A stretch of 64,000 nucleotides of DNA from Rahnella aceris (lineage in GTDB: Bacteria; Pseudomonadota; Gammaproteobacteria; Enterobacterales; Enterobacteriaceae), in assembly GCF_011684115.1 (NCBI RefSeq), contig NZ_JAADJV010000001.1, positions 1,736,001 through 1,800,000 of the forward strand, written 5' to 3'. Below, one piece after another: positions 48,687 to 59,113 of the stretch (position 1 is its first letter; each line of letters begins with the position of its first letter). The notes below the pieces were generated by a model. That model was given only the letters and a program-made list of their open reading frames with translations, made no database searches and had not been told where the DNA came from. Made by a program: the position numbers and the translations under genes.

Positions 48687-48983
48687 ATGCTTTACGTTAT
48701 TTATTCTGAAGATGTTTCCGACTCGCTGGAGAAACGTGCTGCTGCCCGCCCTGCTCACATCGAACGCCTGAAAAAATTGCATGAACAAGGCCGCGTACTG
48801 ATTGCAGGTCCGACCCCGTCCATTGACAGCGAAGATCCGGGCGCCGCCGGCATGACCGGATCCGTGCTGATTGTCGAATTCGAAACACTGGAAGACGCCA
48901 GAGTGTGGGCAGATGCCGATCCGTACGTTAAAGCTGGCGTGTATAAAGCCGTGACTGTCAAACCGTTCAAACGCGTATTCTGA
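48687..48983 (+). CDS. yciI: YciI family protein
   Basis: A 98-residue protein of the dimeric alpha/beta-barrel YciI fold, matching E. coli YciI in length and position next to tonB. It shows [55 protein letters not shown] and [18 protein letters not shown]. The conserved His (in RPAHIERL) and Asp form a putative active site in this family, but no reaction is established in E. coli. AAAGGTG precedes the ATG. A GGGCAG/CTGCCC hairpin without a T-run follows at 48992-49012. Confidence 0.92.
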   Translation: MLYVIYSEDVSDSLEKRAAARPAHIERLKKLHEQGRVLIAGPTPSIDSEDPGAAGMTGSVLIVEFETLEDARVWADADPYVKAGVYKAVTVKPFKRVF

Positions 48984-49146
48984 TGTTTTATGGGCAGTTT
49001 TTCGGGCTGCCCGCTATTCCCTGTGCCTTCCCGCCTTCTCTTTAATCAACTTTACTTTTGCTTACGTCAGTTGATTGTCTAAATATCCGGTTACTCAAAC
49101 AGTTACCTGCGCCTTTTTTCTTTAACAGTCGAGCGGAGAACCTGAT

Positions 49147-49437
49147 ATGCAATGTCCGGTATGCAAAGAAAGTCAGTTAGTGATGTCCGAACGTCAGGGC
49201 ATTGAAATCGATTATTGTCCTGACTGTCGCGGAGTATGGCTGGATCGCGGTGAGCTGGATAAAATCATCGAGAAATCTGCCACATTACAGGCCGCAGAAC
49301 GCCCTGCAACTGCACGCTATGAGGAACGTGACCGTCGAGACGATCACCGGCCGCAAGGCAATTATGACAACCGCGGCCATTACCCGTCCCAAAAGCCCTA
49401 TAAAAAGAAGAGCTTCCTTTCAGAGCTTTTCGACTGA
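49147..49437 (+). CDS. TFIIB-type zinc-ribbon protein
   Basis: A 96-residue protein. Residues 1-45 form a zf-TFIIB domain with two CxxC knuckles: MQCPVCKESQLVMSERQGIE, then IDYCPDCRGVWLDRGELDKI. The rest is hydrophilic, rich in Arg, Asp, Tyr and Asn (ERDRRDDHRPQGNYDNRGHY), and ends in the hydrophobic motif KKSFLSELFD. This looks like a disordered linker with a terminal docking peptide. GAGCGGAG precedes the ATG. The domain probably binds zinc and a protein or nucleic-acid partner. Function unknown. Confidence 0.85.
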   Translation: MQCPVCKESQLVMSERQGIEIDYCPDCRGVWLDRGELDKIIEKSATLQAAERPATARYEERDRRDDHRPQGNYDNRGHYPSQKPYKKKSFLSELFD

Positions 49438-49449
49438 TTTCACCCCTCA

Positions 49450-49478
49450 CGCGCCATGACATCACACCTCATGGCGTG
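49450..49478 (+). terminator. Hairpin after the TFIIB-type zinc-ribbon gene
   Basis: CGCCATGA (49452-49459) and TCATGGCG (49469-49476) form an 8-bp stem. No strong T-run follows, so termination is uncertain. Confidence 0.45.
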
Positions 49479-49553
49479 ATTCCCCGAATGCCGTCACATT
49501 GCATTCATCGCTTCTGTGTTAGAATGCTTACCCCTACCCATGAGGTAAGCATT

Positions 49554-49715
49554 ATGTCATTCTTCGACGGACTGAAGTTTCTAACCAGCACGACCACGAA
49601 GGTCACCTGCCCGGAATGCGGTTATGTTTCAGAACAGATGAGCTCGAAAGTGCGCAAAAACGCCACGCTGGTCTGCAAAAAATGTGGCGCGCTTTTTCAG
49701 CCTAAATCCCGTTAA
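49554..49715 (+). CDS. Small zinc-ribbon protein, YnfU-like
   Basis: A 53-residue protein with a compact zinc ribbon of two CxxC knuckles: TKVTCPECGYVSEQMSSK and ATLVCKKCGALFQPKSR. A hydrophobic N-terminus MSFFDGLKFL precedes it. ATG 49554 has GAGG eight bases upstream; codons of the longer frame to 49476 lack support. It resembles the YnfU family of small zinc-binding proteins, whose role is unknown. Its stop codon abuts the stop codon of the convergent yciY with no base between. Confidence 0.8.
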   Translation: MSFFDGLKFLTSTTTKVTCPECGYVSEQMSSKVRKNATLVCKKCGALFQPKSR

Positions 49716-49898
49716 TCAGGAATTCCATTCGTAGTTCACGGCATACAATGAAAGGCGCTGGTGCTGCTGATGATGGATTTGACGAATACGGTAAATATGG
49801 CGGTAGCGTCTTGACTGCCCTTCCAGCCAGCGGCTTCTCCGGCGCTGGGTCTGGCGTAACATCCGCCACCGGCCGACTTCATTTCTACTGTGTTTCAT
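49716..49898 (-). CDS. yciY: YciY family protein
   Basis: A 60-residue, strongly basic protein with the conserved start MKHSRNEVGRWRMLRQTQRR followed by RSRWLEGQSRRYRHIYRIRQ. It closely matches the N-terminal two thirds of the small E. coli protein YciY, which also sits beside cls (clsA). The C-terminal third is less conserved. ATG 49898 has GGGA at about nine bases. The number of Arg and aromatic residues suggests nucleic-acid or membrane contact, but no function is known. Confidence 0.8.
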   Translation of the reverse strand: MKHSRNEVGRWRMLRQTQRRRSRWLEGQSRRYRHIYRIRQIHHQQHQRLSLYAVNYEWNS

Positions 49899-50195
49899 TC
49901 ACTTGTGTCCCGTAATGCCCGTGGCTGCTTCTTTAACGAAAGCGCTTCTTTTACAGAAAGTGTCTTGAGCGGAAAAACTGCGGGACATTATAGGCCGATG
50001 ACGTTGTGATCCAAGTCTTGTTTTCCCCCTTCCTCCACGTTATCAGCTAACCTTGATGTCAGGGCGATGACTCTTTTATTAATCTGATACAGATTACAGA
50101 GGTAGCTGATTGATTAGCAGGATAAAGTTAGTTAAAAGGTTTCCCCTTTCACGTACACTCATGCCGATGGCTTGCGAACAGGACTTTTCGCCTTT

Positions 50196-51656
50196 ATGAC
50201 AACATTTTATACGGTAATCAGCGGTCTTCTGGTTTTCGGTTACTGGTTACTGATTGCCGGTGTCACCCTGCGCATTCTGATGAAGCGCCGGGCAGTTCCG
50301 TCCGCAATGGCATGGCTGCTGATCATCTACATCATTCCGCTGGTCGGTATTATTGCCTATCTGTCGTTTGGGGAACTGCACTTAGGCAAACGCCGTGCGG
50401 AACGGGCAAAAGCCATGTGGCCCTCCACCGCCCGCTGGCTCAATGATCTCAAAGACTGTAAGCGTATTTTTGCCACTGAGAACAGTGAAATTGCCGCCTC
50501 ACTTTTCCAGCTTTGCGAGCGCCGTCAGGGCATTGCCGGTGTAAAAGGTAATCAGTTGCAACTGCTGACCACCAGCGATGACGTGCTGCACGCGATGATG
50601 CGTGATATCGGACTGGCACGCAGTAACATCGAAATGGTGTTTTATATCTGGCAACCGGGCGGTCTGGTTGATCAGGTTGCAGAATCCCTGATGGCGGCCT
50701 CTCGCCGTGGCATTCATTGCCGTCTGATGCTGGATTCCGCTGGCAGCGTGGCCTTTTTCCGCAGCCCTTACCCGGCCATGATGCGCAACGCGGGTATCGA
50801 AGTCGTTGAAGCGTTGCAGGTGAATCTGTTCCGTGTGTTCCTGCGCCGGATGGACCTGCGTCAGCACCGTAAAGTCGTACTGATCGACAACTATGTCGCC
50901 TATACCGGCAGCATGAATATGGTCGATCCGCGTTTCTTCAAACAGGATGCTGGCGTCGGTCAGTGGGTGGACTTGATGGCGCGCATGGAAGGCCCTGTCG
51001 CCACCACAATGGGTATCGTGTATTCCTGCGACTGGGAGATTGAAACCGGCAAACGGATTTTACCGCCGGAACCGGATCTCAACCAGATGCCGTTCGAGCA
51101 GGAAAGCGGCCATACCATTCAGGTGATCGCTTCCGGCCCTGGCTTCCCTGAAGATATGATTCATCAGGCTCTGCTGACCGCGACCTATTCTGCACGCGAA
51201 CAACTGGTGATGACGACACCGTATCTCGTGCCAAGCGACGATCTGCTGCATGCCATTTGCACAGCGGCGCAGCGCGGAGTGGATGTCAGTATCATTCTGC
51301 CGATGAAGAACGATTCGATGATGGTGAACTGGGCAAGTAAGGCGTTCTTTGGCGAATTGCTGGAAGCCGGTGTCAAAATTTACCAGTTCGAAGACGGCCT
51401 GCTGCATACCAAAAGTATTCTGGTCGACGGCCAGCTCAGTCTGGTCGGCACGGTGAATCTGGATATGCGCAGTCTGTGGCTCAATTTTGAGATAACACTG
51501 GTCATTGATGACGCCGGATTTGGCGATGATTTGGGCCGCGTGCAGGAAGATTATATTGCCCGCTCGCATTTGCTGGATGTCGAAGCCTGGCTTAAACGTC
51601 CTTTCTGGCACCGCATCGTCGAACGATTGTTCTACTTTTTCAGTCCGCTGCTGTAA
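50196..51656 (+). CDS. clsA: ClsA, cardiolipin synthase A
   Basis: Phospholipase D-family inner-membrane enzyme that condenses two phosphatidylglycerols into cardiolipin. It has 486 residues, as in E. coli ClsA. Two N-terminal membrane helices are visible (about residues 3-25 and 35-57). The two HKD motifs are [20 protein letters not shown] and [23 protein letters not shown] 50196 aligns with E. coli MTTVYTLVSW; a TTG 24 bases upstream is less likely. The 300-bp upstream gap shared with yciY holds its promoter. Confidence 0.95.
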   Translation: MTTFYTVISGLLVFGYWLLIAGVTLRILMKRRAVPSAMAWLLIIYIIPLVGIIAYLSFGELHLGKRRAERAKAMWPSTARWLNDLKDCKRIFATENSEIAASLFQLCERRQGIAGVKGNQLQLLTTSDDVLHAMMRDIGLARSNIEMVFYIWQPGGLVDQVAESLMAASRRGIHCRLMLDSAGSVAFFRSPYPAMMRNAGIEVVEALQVNLFRVFLRRMDLRQHRKVVLIDNYVAYTGSMNMVDPRFFKQDAGVGQWVDLMARMEGPVATTMGIVYSCDWEIETGKRILPPEPDLNQMPFEQESGHTIQVIASGPGFPEDMIHQALLTATYSAREQLVMTTPYLVPSDDLLHAICTAAQRGVDVSIILPMKNDSMMVNWASKAFFGELLEAGVKIYQFEDGLLHTKSILVDGQLSLVGTVNLDMRSLWLNFEITLVIDDAGFGDDLGRVQEDYIARSHLLDVEAWLKRPFWHRIVERLFYFFSPLL

Positions 51657-51709
51657 AAGCCACGTCGGGCATGATGTAATACACACAGTACCGGCCTGAA
51701 CCAGCCTGA

Positions 51710-52060
<351 letters not shown>

Positions 52061-52144
52061 TCTTCTCCGTCGTCCTTCAGACTGGCTCTGTGTTGGCTGC
52101 TTTCATGCAACTCGAATGATTTAGGGGGGCGGTTAACAGAAAAG

Positions 52145-52171
52145 AAAAACCTGCCATTGGCAGGTTTTTTT
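52145..52171. terminator. Bidirectional terminator between yciU and oppF
   Basis: AACCTGCC-att-GGCAGGTT (52148-52155, 52159-52166) flanked by A and T runs between convergent transcripts. Confidence 0.92.
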
Positions 52172-52195
52172 ATGCTTTCCGTCTGAGAATATTTA

Positions 52196-53233
52196 TCAGA
52201 GCGGATCGACTTTCAGACAGGATACCGCGTGGCGGAAGCTGCCTTCCAGCAACGGACGGGTTATCGCACATTCTGGTCCGGCGATCGGGCAGCGGGTACG
52301 GAACACGCAACCTGACGGCGGATTAATTGGCGAAGGTAACTCCCCTTCCAGCAACTGAATGACTTTGTTGCGCTCTTTGTCCGGATCAGGAACCGGCACC
52401 GCAGACATCAGGGCACGGGTATACGGATGCTGAGGATTGTTGTACACCTCATCATAAGTCCCCAGCTCGACGGCATGACCAAGATACATCACCAGAACAC
52501 GGTCAGAGATGTGCTTTACCACCGCCAGATCGTGCGCGATGAAAATCAGCGACAAGCCCATTTCACGCTGCAACTGCTGAAGCAGGTTAACCACCTGCGC
52601 CTGGATGGACACATCCAGTGCAGAGACTGGCTCATCACAGATAATCAGTTTCGGTTCCAGGATGAGTGCGCGCGCGATGCCAATACGCTGACACTGACCA
52701 CCGGAGAATTCGTGCGGGTAACGGTTAATCAGGTTAGGCAGCAGCCCGACCTTTAACATCATTGCCTTCACTTTTTCCTTCACCTCAAGACGAGGCATCT
52801 TCGGATTATAGGTTTTCAGCGGCTCGGCAATGATTTCACCAATGGTCATACGCGGGTTCAGGGACGCCAGCGGATCCTGGAAAATCATCTGGATATCACT
52901 GCGCGTGTGGCGCCACTCGCTGTCCGACATATTCAGCAGATCTTTGCCCAGCCATGCGACACGACCGTCAGTGGCTTTCACCAACCCGATCAGCGCACGG
53001 GCAAAGGTCGATTTACCACAACCAGATTCCCCCACTACGCCCAGCGTTTCCCCTTCATAAAGACGCAGGGTCACGCCGTCGACGGCTTTCAGGGTTTTCG
53101 AGGGCTGCCAGAACCATTGTTTACCGTCTTTGATGTCGAAATGGACTTTCAGATCAGCCACTTCGAGCAGAACTTTTTTCTCTGGCGCGTGGGTGTTCAT
53201 TGCCGCACTGTTCATGATTGTGTTGTCTGTCAT
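52196..53233 (-). CDS. oppF: OppF, oligopeptide ABC transporter ATP-binding protein
   Basis: One of the two ATPases of the Opp importer. It has 345 residues. Walker A is [17 protein letters not shown], the signature [16 protein letters not shown] and Walker [18 protein letters not shown]. The C-terminal Cys-rich segment [15 protein letters not shown] is typical of OppF/DppF and can bind an iron-sulfur centre in this family. ATG 53233 overlaps the oppD stop as ATGA and has GGAGGAG five bases upstream, so it beats the internal Met codons. Last gene of oppABCDF. Confidence 0.96.
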   Translation of the reverse strand: MTDNTIMNSAAMNTHAPEKKVLLEVADLKVHFDIKDGKQWFWQPSKTLKAVDGVTLRLYEGETLGVVGESGCGKSTFARALIGLVKATDGRVAWLGKDLLNMSDSEWRHTRSDIQMIFQDPLASLNPRMTIGEIIAEPLKTYNPKMPRLEVKEKVKAMMLKVGLLPNLINRYPHEFSGGQCQRIGIARALILEPKLIICDEPVSALDVSIQAQVVNLLQQLQREMGLSLIFIAHDLAVVKHISDRVLVMYLGHAVELGTYDEVYNNPQHPYTRALMSAVPVPDPDKERNKVIQLLEGELPSPINPPSGCVFRTRCPIAGPECAITRPLLEGSFRHAVSCLKVDPL

Positions 53234-54255
53234 ACCAGCTCCTCCAGCGGCTTAAAGCATGCACGCAAACGGCCATCCCCGAAACGCTCCAGCGGCGGTG
53301 CCGAGGAGCAGATATCCATCGCATGCGGACAGCGCGGCTGGAACGGACAACCTTTTGGCAGGCGCAGCAAGTTTGGCGGGTTGCCCGGAATAGTCATCAT
53401 CGCGCCACCTTCGGCATCAAGACGAGGAACCGCATTGAGCAGGCCGATGGAATAAGGATGACAAGGTTCATAAAACACATCGCGTGCACGGCCATATTCC
53501 ATGGTTCGCCCGGCGTACATCACCAGCACTTTGTCGCAGATACCGGCCACCACGCCAAGGTCATGCGTAATCATAATGATTGCTGTGTTGAACTCTGATT
53601 TCAGTTCATTCAGTAATGTCATGATTTGCGCCTGAACGGTCACGTCCAGCGCCGTGGTCGGCTCATCGGCAATCAGCAATTTAGGGCGGCACAGCAACGC
53701 CATTGCAATCATCACACGCTGGCGCATACCACCGGAGAATTCATGTGGGAACATTTTCATACGCTTGCGGGCTTCCGGCATTTTCACCGCGTCCAGCATG
53801 CGTACGGATTCTTCAAACGCTTCGCGCTTACTCATTTTTTTATGCAGGATCAGGACTTCCATCAACTGTTCACCCACGCGCATGTACGGGTTGAGAGAGG
53901 TCATCGGATCCTGGAAGATCATCGAAATCTGTTCTGCGCGCAGCTTATTGAGCTGTTGTTGTGGCAGATTGAGGATTTCGCGGCCATTAAATTTCGCCGA
54001 ACCGCCGATGCGGCCATTACTGGCCAGTAATCCCATCAGAGCAAAGGCGGTTTGTGATTTGCCAGAACCGGATTCGCCCACAATGCCCAGCGTTTCGCCA
54101 GCACGCAGATCGAAATTCAGATCGTTCACTGCGGTAACGTCACCGTCCGGAGTCTCGAACGTGACGCGCAAATCCTGAACATCAAGTAAGATTGGCGGAA
54201 CTTTGCCGTCAACCGCGGCGGGGGCTGCAAATGTGGAATGTTCAATGGTGCTCAT
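53230..54255 (-). CDS. oppD: OppD, oligopeptide ABC transporter ATP-binding protein
   Basis: Second Opp ATPase, 341 residues. Walker [20 protein letters not shown], signature [17 protein letters not shown], Walker [18 protein letters not shown] and the switch histidine in [12 protein letters not shown] are all present. The C-terminal cysteine region [15 protein letters not shown] matches the family. It overlaps oppF by 4 bp and follows oppC by 11 bp. Both OppD and OppF have intact nucleotide-binding motifs. Confidence 0.96.
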   Translation of the reverse strand: MSTIEHSTFAAPAAVDGKVPPILLDVQDLRVTFETPDGDVTAVNDLNFDLRAGETLGIVGESGSGKSQTAFALMGLLASNGRIGGSAKFNGREILNLPQQQLNKLRAEQISMIFQDPMTSLNPYMRVGEQLMEVLILHKKMSKREAFEESVRMLDAVKMPEARKRMKMFPHEFSGGMRQRVMIAMALLCRPKLLIADEPTTALDVTVQAQIMTLLNELKSEFNTAIIMITHDLGVVAGICDKVLVMYAGRTMEYGRARDVFYEPCHPYSIGLLNAVPRLDAEGGAMMTIPGNPPNLLRLPKGCPFQPRCPHAMDICSSAPPLERFGDGRLRACFKPLEELV

Positions 54256-54266
54256 GATTGCACTCC

Positions 54267-55175
54267 TTAACGATCTTTCGGGTCGAGGGCATCACGCAAG
54301 CCATCGCCGATAAAATTGAAACAAAACAGAGTTACAACCAGGAAGCCTGCCGGGAACAGCAGTAACCAAGGTGAAACTTCCATCGAGTTGGCGCCATCGC
54401 TTAACAACGCGCCCCAACTGCTCAGTGGTTCCTGTGTACCCAATCCCAGGAAGCTCAGGAAGGATTCAAACAAAATCATGCTCGGCACCAGCAGCGATGC
54501 GTAGACCACGACAACGCCCAGCACATTGGGAACAATGTGACGCAGGACAATATTGCGCGTGCTCACACCACTCACCAGCGCCGCTTCGATGAATTCTTTA
54601 CGCTTGAGGCTGAGAGTCTGTCCACGCACGATACGCGCCATGTCCAGCCAGGACACCATCCCGATCGCCACGAATATCAGCAGGATGTTTTGCCCGAAGA
54701 AGGTCACCAGCAGAATAACGAAGAACATGAACGGGAAGGAGTTGAGAATTTCCAGCAGACGCATCATTGCGGAGTCAATTTTACCGCCCAGATAACCGGA
54801 CAACGACCCGTAAAGCGTACCGAGAATAACGGCCACTAACGCTGCCGCTACACCGACCATCAGGGAAATACGTCCGCCGATCGCCACACGTACCAGCAAA
54901 TCACGGCCTGAAGAGTCAGTGCCGAAATAGTGGTGAGAAGCAAAATCAGGTGCCGCTGACATCATATTCCAGTCGGTATCATCGTAGGAAAACTGGGATA
55001 ACATCGGCGCAAACGCCACGAATAGCGCGATAAATGCCAGCACGATCAGGCTGGTGACCGCCGCACGGTTGTGCATAAAACGACGTCGTGCATCCTGCCA
55101 CAGACTGCGGCCTTCAACTTCGAGTTTTTCGCTGAAGTTTTCCACGACGTCGCTATTTTTCTTACTTAACATCAT
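54267..55175 (-). CDS. oppC: OppC, oligopeptide ABC transporter permease
   Basis: Inner-membrane permease of 302 residues, as in E. coli. It has an N-terminal cytoplasmic segment ([20 protein letters not shown]), six membrane helices, and the conserved [20 protein letters not shown]. The coupling motif is [20 protein letters not shown]. The C-terminus [15 protein letters not shown] is near-invariant. It lies 15 bp after oppB. Confidence 0.96.
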   Translation of the reverse strand: MMLSKKNSDVVENFSEKLEVEGRSLWQDARRRFMHNRAAVTSLIVLAFIALFVAFAPMLSQFSYDDTDWNMMSAAPDFASHHYFGTDSSGRDLLVRVAIGGRISLMVGVAAALVAVILGTLYGSLSGYLGGKIDSAMMRLLEILNSFPFMFFVILLVTFFGQNILLIFVAIGMVSWLDMARIVRGQTLSLKRKEFIEAALVSGVSTRNIVLRHIVPNVLGVVVVYASLLVPSMILFESFLSFLGLGTQEPLSSWGALLSDGANSMEVSPWLLLFPAGFLVVTLFCFNFIGDGLRDALDPKDR

Positions 55176-55190
55176 TGACGTACTCCGGCA

Positions 55191-56111
55191 TTAATAACGG
55201 ATTTTCGGGTCGATGACGGCATAAAGCACGTCGACGATCGCATTGAATAATATGGTCAATGCGCCCACTAAAATGGTCAGGCTCAAGACCAGTGAGTAGT
55301 CACGGTTTAATGCACCGTTAACAAACAGCTGGCCAATGCCCGGCAATCCGAAAATGCTCTCGATGACCATCGAACCGGTGATGATCCCAACGAAGGCCGG
55401 TCCCATGTATGACAATACCGGCAGCAGTGCAGGTTTAAGCGCGTGGCGCAAAATGATGCGACGCAGCGGCAACCCTTTGGCGCGAGCTGTACGGATGAAG
55501 TTGGAATGCAGAATTTCGATCATTGAACCGCGGGTGATACGCGCAATACTGGCGATATAAGCCAGTGACAGTGCCACCATCGGCAGGATCATATATTTGG
55601 CACCACCGCCATTCCAGCCGCCGCCAGGCAACCATTTAAGCGTGATGGCAAATATCAGCACCAGTAACGGCGCAACCACGAAACTGGGTATGACCACCCC
55701 CGTCATCGCAACGCCCATCACCGTGTAATCCCATTTCGTGTTCTGGTTGAGTGCTGCGATAACGCCCGCACTGACTCCAAACACAATCGCCATGATAAAT
55801 GCCGCCAGACCCAGTTTCGCTGAAACCGGGAAAGAAGCCGCAACCAGATCATTAACGGTGTAGTCCTTATATTTGAACGACGGGCCAAAATCGCCTTTCG
55901 CCAGTTGTTCTAAATAATGGAAATATTGCTTATACATTGGGTCATTGAGGTGATATTTCGCCTCAATGTTCGCCATCACTTCTGGCGGAAGATTACGCTC
56001 ACCCGTAAAAGGGCTGCCAGGTGCAAGACGCATCATAAAAAACGAAATGGTGATCAGAATGAATAGCGTCGGAATCGCTTCCAGACAGCGGCGTAAAATA
56101 AACTTTAACAT
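55191..56111 (-). CDS. oppB: OppB, oligopeptide ABC transporter permease
   Basis: Inner-membrane permease of 306 residues with six helices. It starts MLKFILRRCLEAIPTLFILI. The family segment RLAPGSPFTGERNLPPEV and the coupling motif FIRTARAKGLPLRRIILRHA face OppD/OppF. It follows oppA after 187 bp containing a hairpin, which probably lowers expression of the membrane components relative to the binding protein. Confidence 0.96.
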   Translation of the reverse strand: MLKFILRRCLEAIPTLFILITISFFMMRLAPGSPFTGERNLPPEVMANIEAKYHLNDPMYKQYFHYLEQLAKGDFGPSFKYKDYTVNDLVAASFPVSAKLGLAAFIMAIVFGVSAGVIAALNQNTKWDYTVMGVAMTGVVIPSFVVAPLLVLIFAITLKWLPGGGWNGGGAKYMILPMVALSLAYIASIARITRGSMIEILHSNFIRTARAKGLPLRRIILRHALKPALLPVLSYMGPAFVGIITGSMVIESIFGLPGIGQLFVNGALNRDYSLVLSLTILVGALTILFNAIVDVLYAVIDPKIRY

Positions 56112-56256
56112 TGCCCGTACCTGTTTCTAAGCCTGTCACTACAGCTTGATAGTTTTGGCTTGGTCACGACGACTATCGGGTGATAGCCGCCGTGGTGGCT
56201 CTTTGCTTCAGCACCGAAAACCGGCACTAAAAACATTACCTTCATCAATAAAGAAG

Positions 56257-56285
56257 GAGCAAGGCAGCTCGGGGATGCCTTGCTC
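56257..56285 (-). terminator. oppA-oppB intercistronic hairpin
   Basis: GAGCAAGGCA and TGCCTTGCTC (56257-56266, 56276-56285) form a 10-bp stem; on the minus strand TTCTTTATT follows. It is probably a partial terminator and stabiliser of the oppA 3' end rather than a full stop. Confidence 0.6.
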
Positions 56286-56298
56286 TGACACTGATTAA

Positions 56299-57939
56299 TT
56301 AGTGTTTGATGATGTATAAGTCTTTAACGTAGACGTTGTCCTGTGGATCTTTACCGGTGTAACCACCAACGTATGGTTTCACCAGACGCGCGTTCACGTA
56401 GTAATAGACAGGCACAATCGCAGAATCTTTATCGAGCTGGGTTTCAGCTTTCTGATACAGCGCTGCGCGTTCTTCGTCAGTTTTCGCGGTCAGCGTGTCC
56501 GCGATGTCTTTATCAAACGCAGGGCTCTTATAGTGAGCCGTGTTGTTGCTGCTGTCAGACAGCATAGTGTTCAGGAAGGAAGAAGGTTCGTTGTAATCGG
56601 AGCACCAGCCAGCACGGGCGATATCGAAGTTGCCCTGATGACGGCTGTCCAGGAAGGTTTTCCACTCCTGGTTAACGAGTTTCACGTCAACACCCAGGTT
56701 TTTCTTCCAGATAGCGGCAGCGGCGATAGCCAGTTTTTTGTGCAGATCAGACGTGTTGTACAGCAGGTCGAAAGTCAGTGGTTTAGCTGGGGTATAACCC
56801 GCTTCAGCCAGCAGTTTTTTAGCCTGCTCGTTACGCTGTTCCTGAGTCTCTTTAAACCAGGCCGGAGGCGTCAGTTTTGCACCATCAGTGTAAGGAGGGG
56901 TATAGCCATAAGCTGGCAAATCGCCCTGCGCTTTTACTTTGTTCACGATGATGTCGCGATCCAGGCCCAGTTTCAGCGCTTCACGAACGCGTGAATCAGT
57001 GAATGGTGCTTTCTGGTTATTGATTTCGTAGTAATAAGTGCACAGGTACGGGTCAACGTGGACTTCGGTCGGGATTTCTTTTTTCAGTTTCTGGAACAGT
57101 TCGATCGGCATGTTGTTATAAGTCATGTCGATTTCGCCGCTACGGTAGCGGTTAACGTCAGTCACTTCAGAGGAGATTGGCAGGTAAGTGACCTGATTAA
57201 TAACGGTTTTCGCGTTATCCCAGTAAGTCGGGCTACGCTCCAGAACAATGCGTTCGTTAACGGTCCAGGTTTTCAGTTTGTATGCACCGTTGCTCACGTA
57301 GTTTTCTGGTTGAGTCCATTTGTCGCCAAATTTCTCAACAACACTTTTGTTTACCGGCTTCATCGCGGTGTGAGACAGCATTTTGACGAAATAGGGAACA
57401 GGTTCGGTCAGAGTGACTTGCAGGGTATGGTCGTCAAGCGCTTTCACACCCAGAGTATCAGGGCTTTTCTTACCGCTGATGATGTCGTCAATGTTTTCGA
57501 TATGACCGTATTGCAGATAGCTTTCATACGGAGACGCAGTTTTCGGATCCGCCAGACGCTGCCAGCTGTAGACAAAATCTTCGGCTGTTACAGGGTCGCC
57601 GTTAGACCATTTAGCTTCCGGGCGCAGGTGGAAGGTCCAGACTTTAAAATCTTTGTTTTCCCAACTGGTGGCTACACCAGGAATGACGCTGCCGTCTTTG
57701 CTATCGGTATTTACCAGACCTTCCAGCAAATCACGGATAACGTTAGATTCCGGCACGCCTTCGACTTTATGCGGGTCGAGAGACTGAACTTCAGAACCGT
57801 TGTTGCGCACCAGCTCTTGTTTGGCGGCCAGAGTCACGCCTGCTGGCACGTTGGCTGCGAATGCATTATTGATTGAAACAGATCCTACTGCAGCCAGAAT
57901 GCAGGCAGCGAGCAGATTTTTTTTTGTGATGTTGGTCAT
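56299..57939 (-). CDS. oppA: OppA, periplasmic oligopeptide-binding protein
   Basis: Extracytoplasmic receptor for peptides of roughly two to five residues. It has 546 residues. The signal peptide MTNITKKNLLAACILAAVGS continues to cleavage after AFA. The SBP-type 5 family core includes LRPEAKWSNGDPVTAEDFVY, WQRLADPKTASPYESYL and the C-terminal CSDYNEPSSFLNTMLSD. GGAG precedes the ATG. First gene of oppABCDF. Its leader contains two stem-loops. In E. coli and Salmonella oppA is repressed by the small RNA GcvB, though I could not pinpoint the site here. Confidence 0.96.
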   Translation of the reverse strand: MTNITKKNLLAACILAAVGSVSINNAFAANVPAGVTLAAKQELVRNNGSEVQSLDPHKVEGVPESNVIRDLLEGLVNTDSKDGSVIPGVATSWENKDFKVWTFHLRPEAKWSNGDPVTAEDFVYSWQRLADPKTASPYESYLQYGHIENIDDIISGKKSPDTLGVKALDDHTLQVTLTEPVPYFVKMLSHTAMKPVNKSVVEKFGDKWTQPENYVSNGAYKLKTWTVNERIVLERSPTYWDNAKTVINQVTYLPISSEVTDVNRYRSGEIDMTYNNMPIELFQKLKKEIPTEVHVDPYLCTYYYEINNQKAPFTDSRVREALKLGLDRDIIVNKVKAQGDLPAYGYTPPYTDGAKLTPPAWFKETQEQRNEQAKKLLAEAGYTPAKPLTFDLLYNTSDLHKKLAIAAAAIWKKNLGVDVKLVNQEWKTFLDSRHQGNFDIARAGWCSDYNEPSSFLNTMLSDSSNNTAHYKSPAFDKDIADTLTAKTDEERAALYQKAETQLDKDSAIVPVYYYVNARLVKPYVGGYTGKDPQDNVYVKDLYIIKH

Positions 57940-59061
57940 TTTTATTCAACTCCAGTTTTTATTATGAACTTGCACGCCCGGGTGCAAGATAAACCCTTGC
58001 TGGGTCAATGGGTTTCAAAAGCAGGAACGAATTGCTCAAGAAAGGCCCCCATGTAGTTACCACCCGCAGATGGCTGTCCCCTATTACTGCATGTATTACT
58101 CAATAACGTTGGAAACGTCAGGCTGTTGTTCGCCATGTTGTTTCCGGGATCGTTAAGGATGATCCCACCCCATTTGATTTACCCCGTGCACAACAAAACA
58201 AGGTTCTGCGTCACACCAGGTAATCACATACTGTTATTCCTAACCTTAACAATATTATTTTCTTATTCGCCTCACGGCGATAGAAAGCCCTTCGCAGTTA
58301 AGCGCCTGAATTCAATTAATGAGAAGAAGAGATGAAGGTTTGTTTTGCTGAACCGGCAGACTCAACAAAAGACTATGTAATGTCGCCAGCACAATGCCCG
58401 GCTTTCTTTTCGCAGAAAGCGGATGAGGATAATTTTGTGGTACGCATTGCGACACGATACTCTCCAAAAACAAATAAAATGGCTTCAATCTTTCTGTCTC
58501 TAGCAAGATTCGTTCTCACTCAGAGCATCCCGCTTAACAAAATTCCATTTTTGAAGGCGATTTGAAAATTATCAGAAGCCTGATACAGGCGCCAATAAAT
58601 TTTGCAAATTTGTTACGCAATTCTCTTTTACTGGTTACAAGCCCGATGAGCCACCCACAAGGAAACATTTGGAAACCTTGGTTAACTCATTGTTTATTGG
58701 CATTTTTACGATAATTTTTAGCGCAAAATTAACGTCACTGATTGCATAAGAACTCGCCTGACACAATCCGTTAACATTAAGATGTTTTCAAGGATAAACA
58801 CCTGTTAACTGCGGTGTTAACACTAATAACATCTCGATACAGCATGCACAAGCCTTACAGAATGATGTGGATAAATTAGCGTCAAAACGGGCAGTAAAGA
58901 TGCGTATTTAGCTAAAAATTCGCTAAGTTTATTAGAAGAAATGAAGACTTGGTTCGAAAAGAAGAATGAGACGTGGCTTTACGCCACATTTAGGTGCAAA
59001 CGCGCTTAATTAAGTCATTAGCTGCACTATATTAATGCATCGCATTATAAGGAAAGGTAAT
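57940..59061. other. Long oppA upstream region without a gene
   Basis: About 1.1 kb with no convincing CDS. It should hold the oppA promoter and leader. It contains two leader hairpins near 57969-58015. GTTAAC occurs at 58681, 58770, 58804 and 58816, including the palindrome GTGTTAACAC at 58814-58823. Two short open frames (58126-58335 and 58332-58565) lack recognisable similarity. A long oppA upstream region is also usual in E. coli. Confidence 0.6.
57969..58015 (-). promoter_or_regulatory. Tandem stem-loops in the oppA leader
   Basis: CTTGCAC-gcccgg-GTGCAAG (57969-57988) is a perfect 7-bp hairpin 30 bases before the oppA start. AAACCC (57991-57996) and GGGTTT (58010-58015) form a second. 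Both would be in the 5' untranslated mRNA and could affect stability or small-RNA access. Confidence 0.45.
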
Positions 59062-59099
59062 AATTATCACGAAAACCCACCCGTGTTTCCGTGATAATT
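59062..59099 (-). terminator. Stem-loop after ychE
   Basis: AATTATCACG and CGTGATAATT (59062-59071, 59090-59099) form a 10-bp stem that continues with AAAC/GTTT inside. On the minus strand TTACCTTTCC follows, a weak U-tract. Likely 3' end of ychE. Confidence 0.6.
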
Positions 59100-59113
59100 C
59101 AGTGACCAGCAGG

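Noticed and set aside
58126-58565. Two short rightward open frames in the oppA-ychE gap
   Set aside because: No recognisable domain, no strong ribosome-binding site supporting a conserved product, and they overlap each other; probably chance frames in the oppA upstream region.
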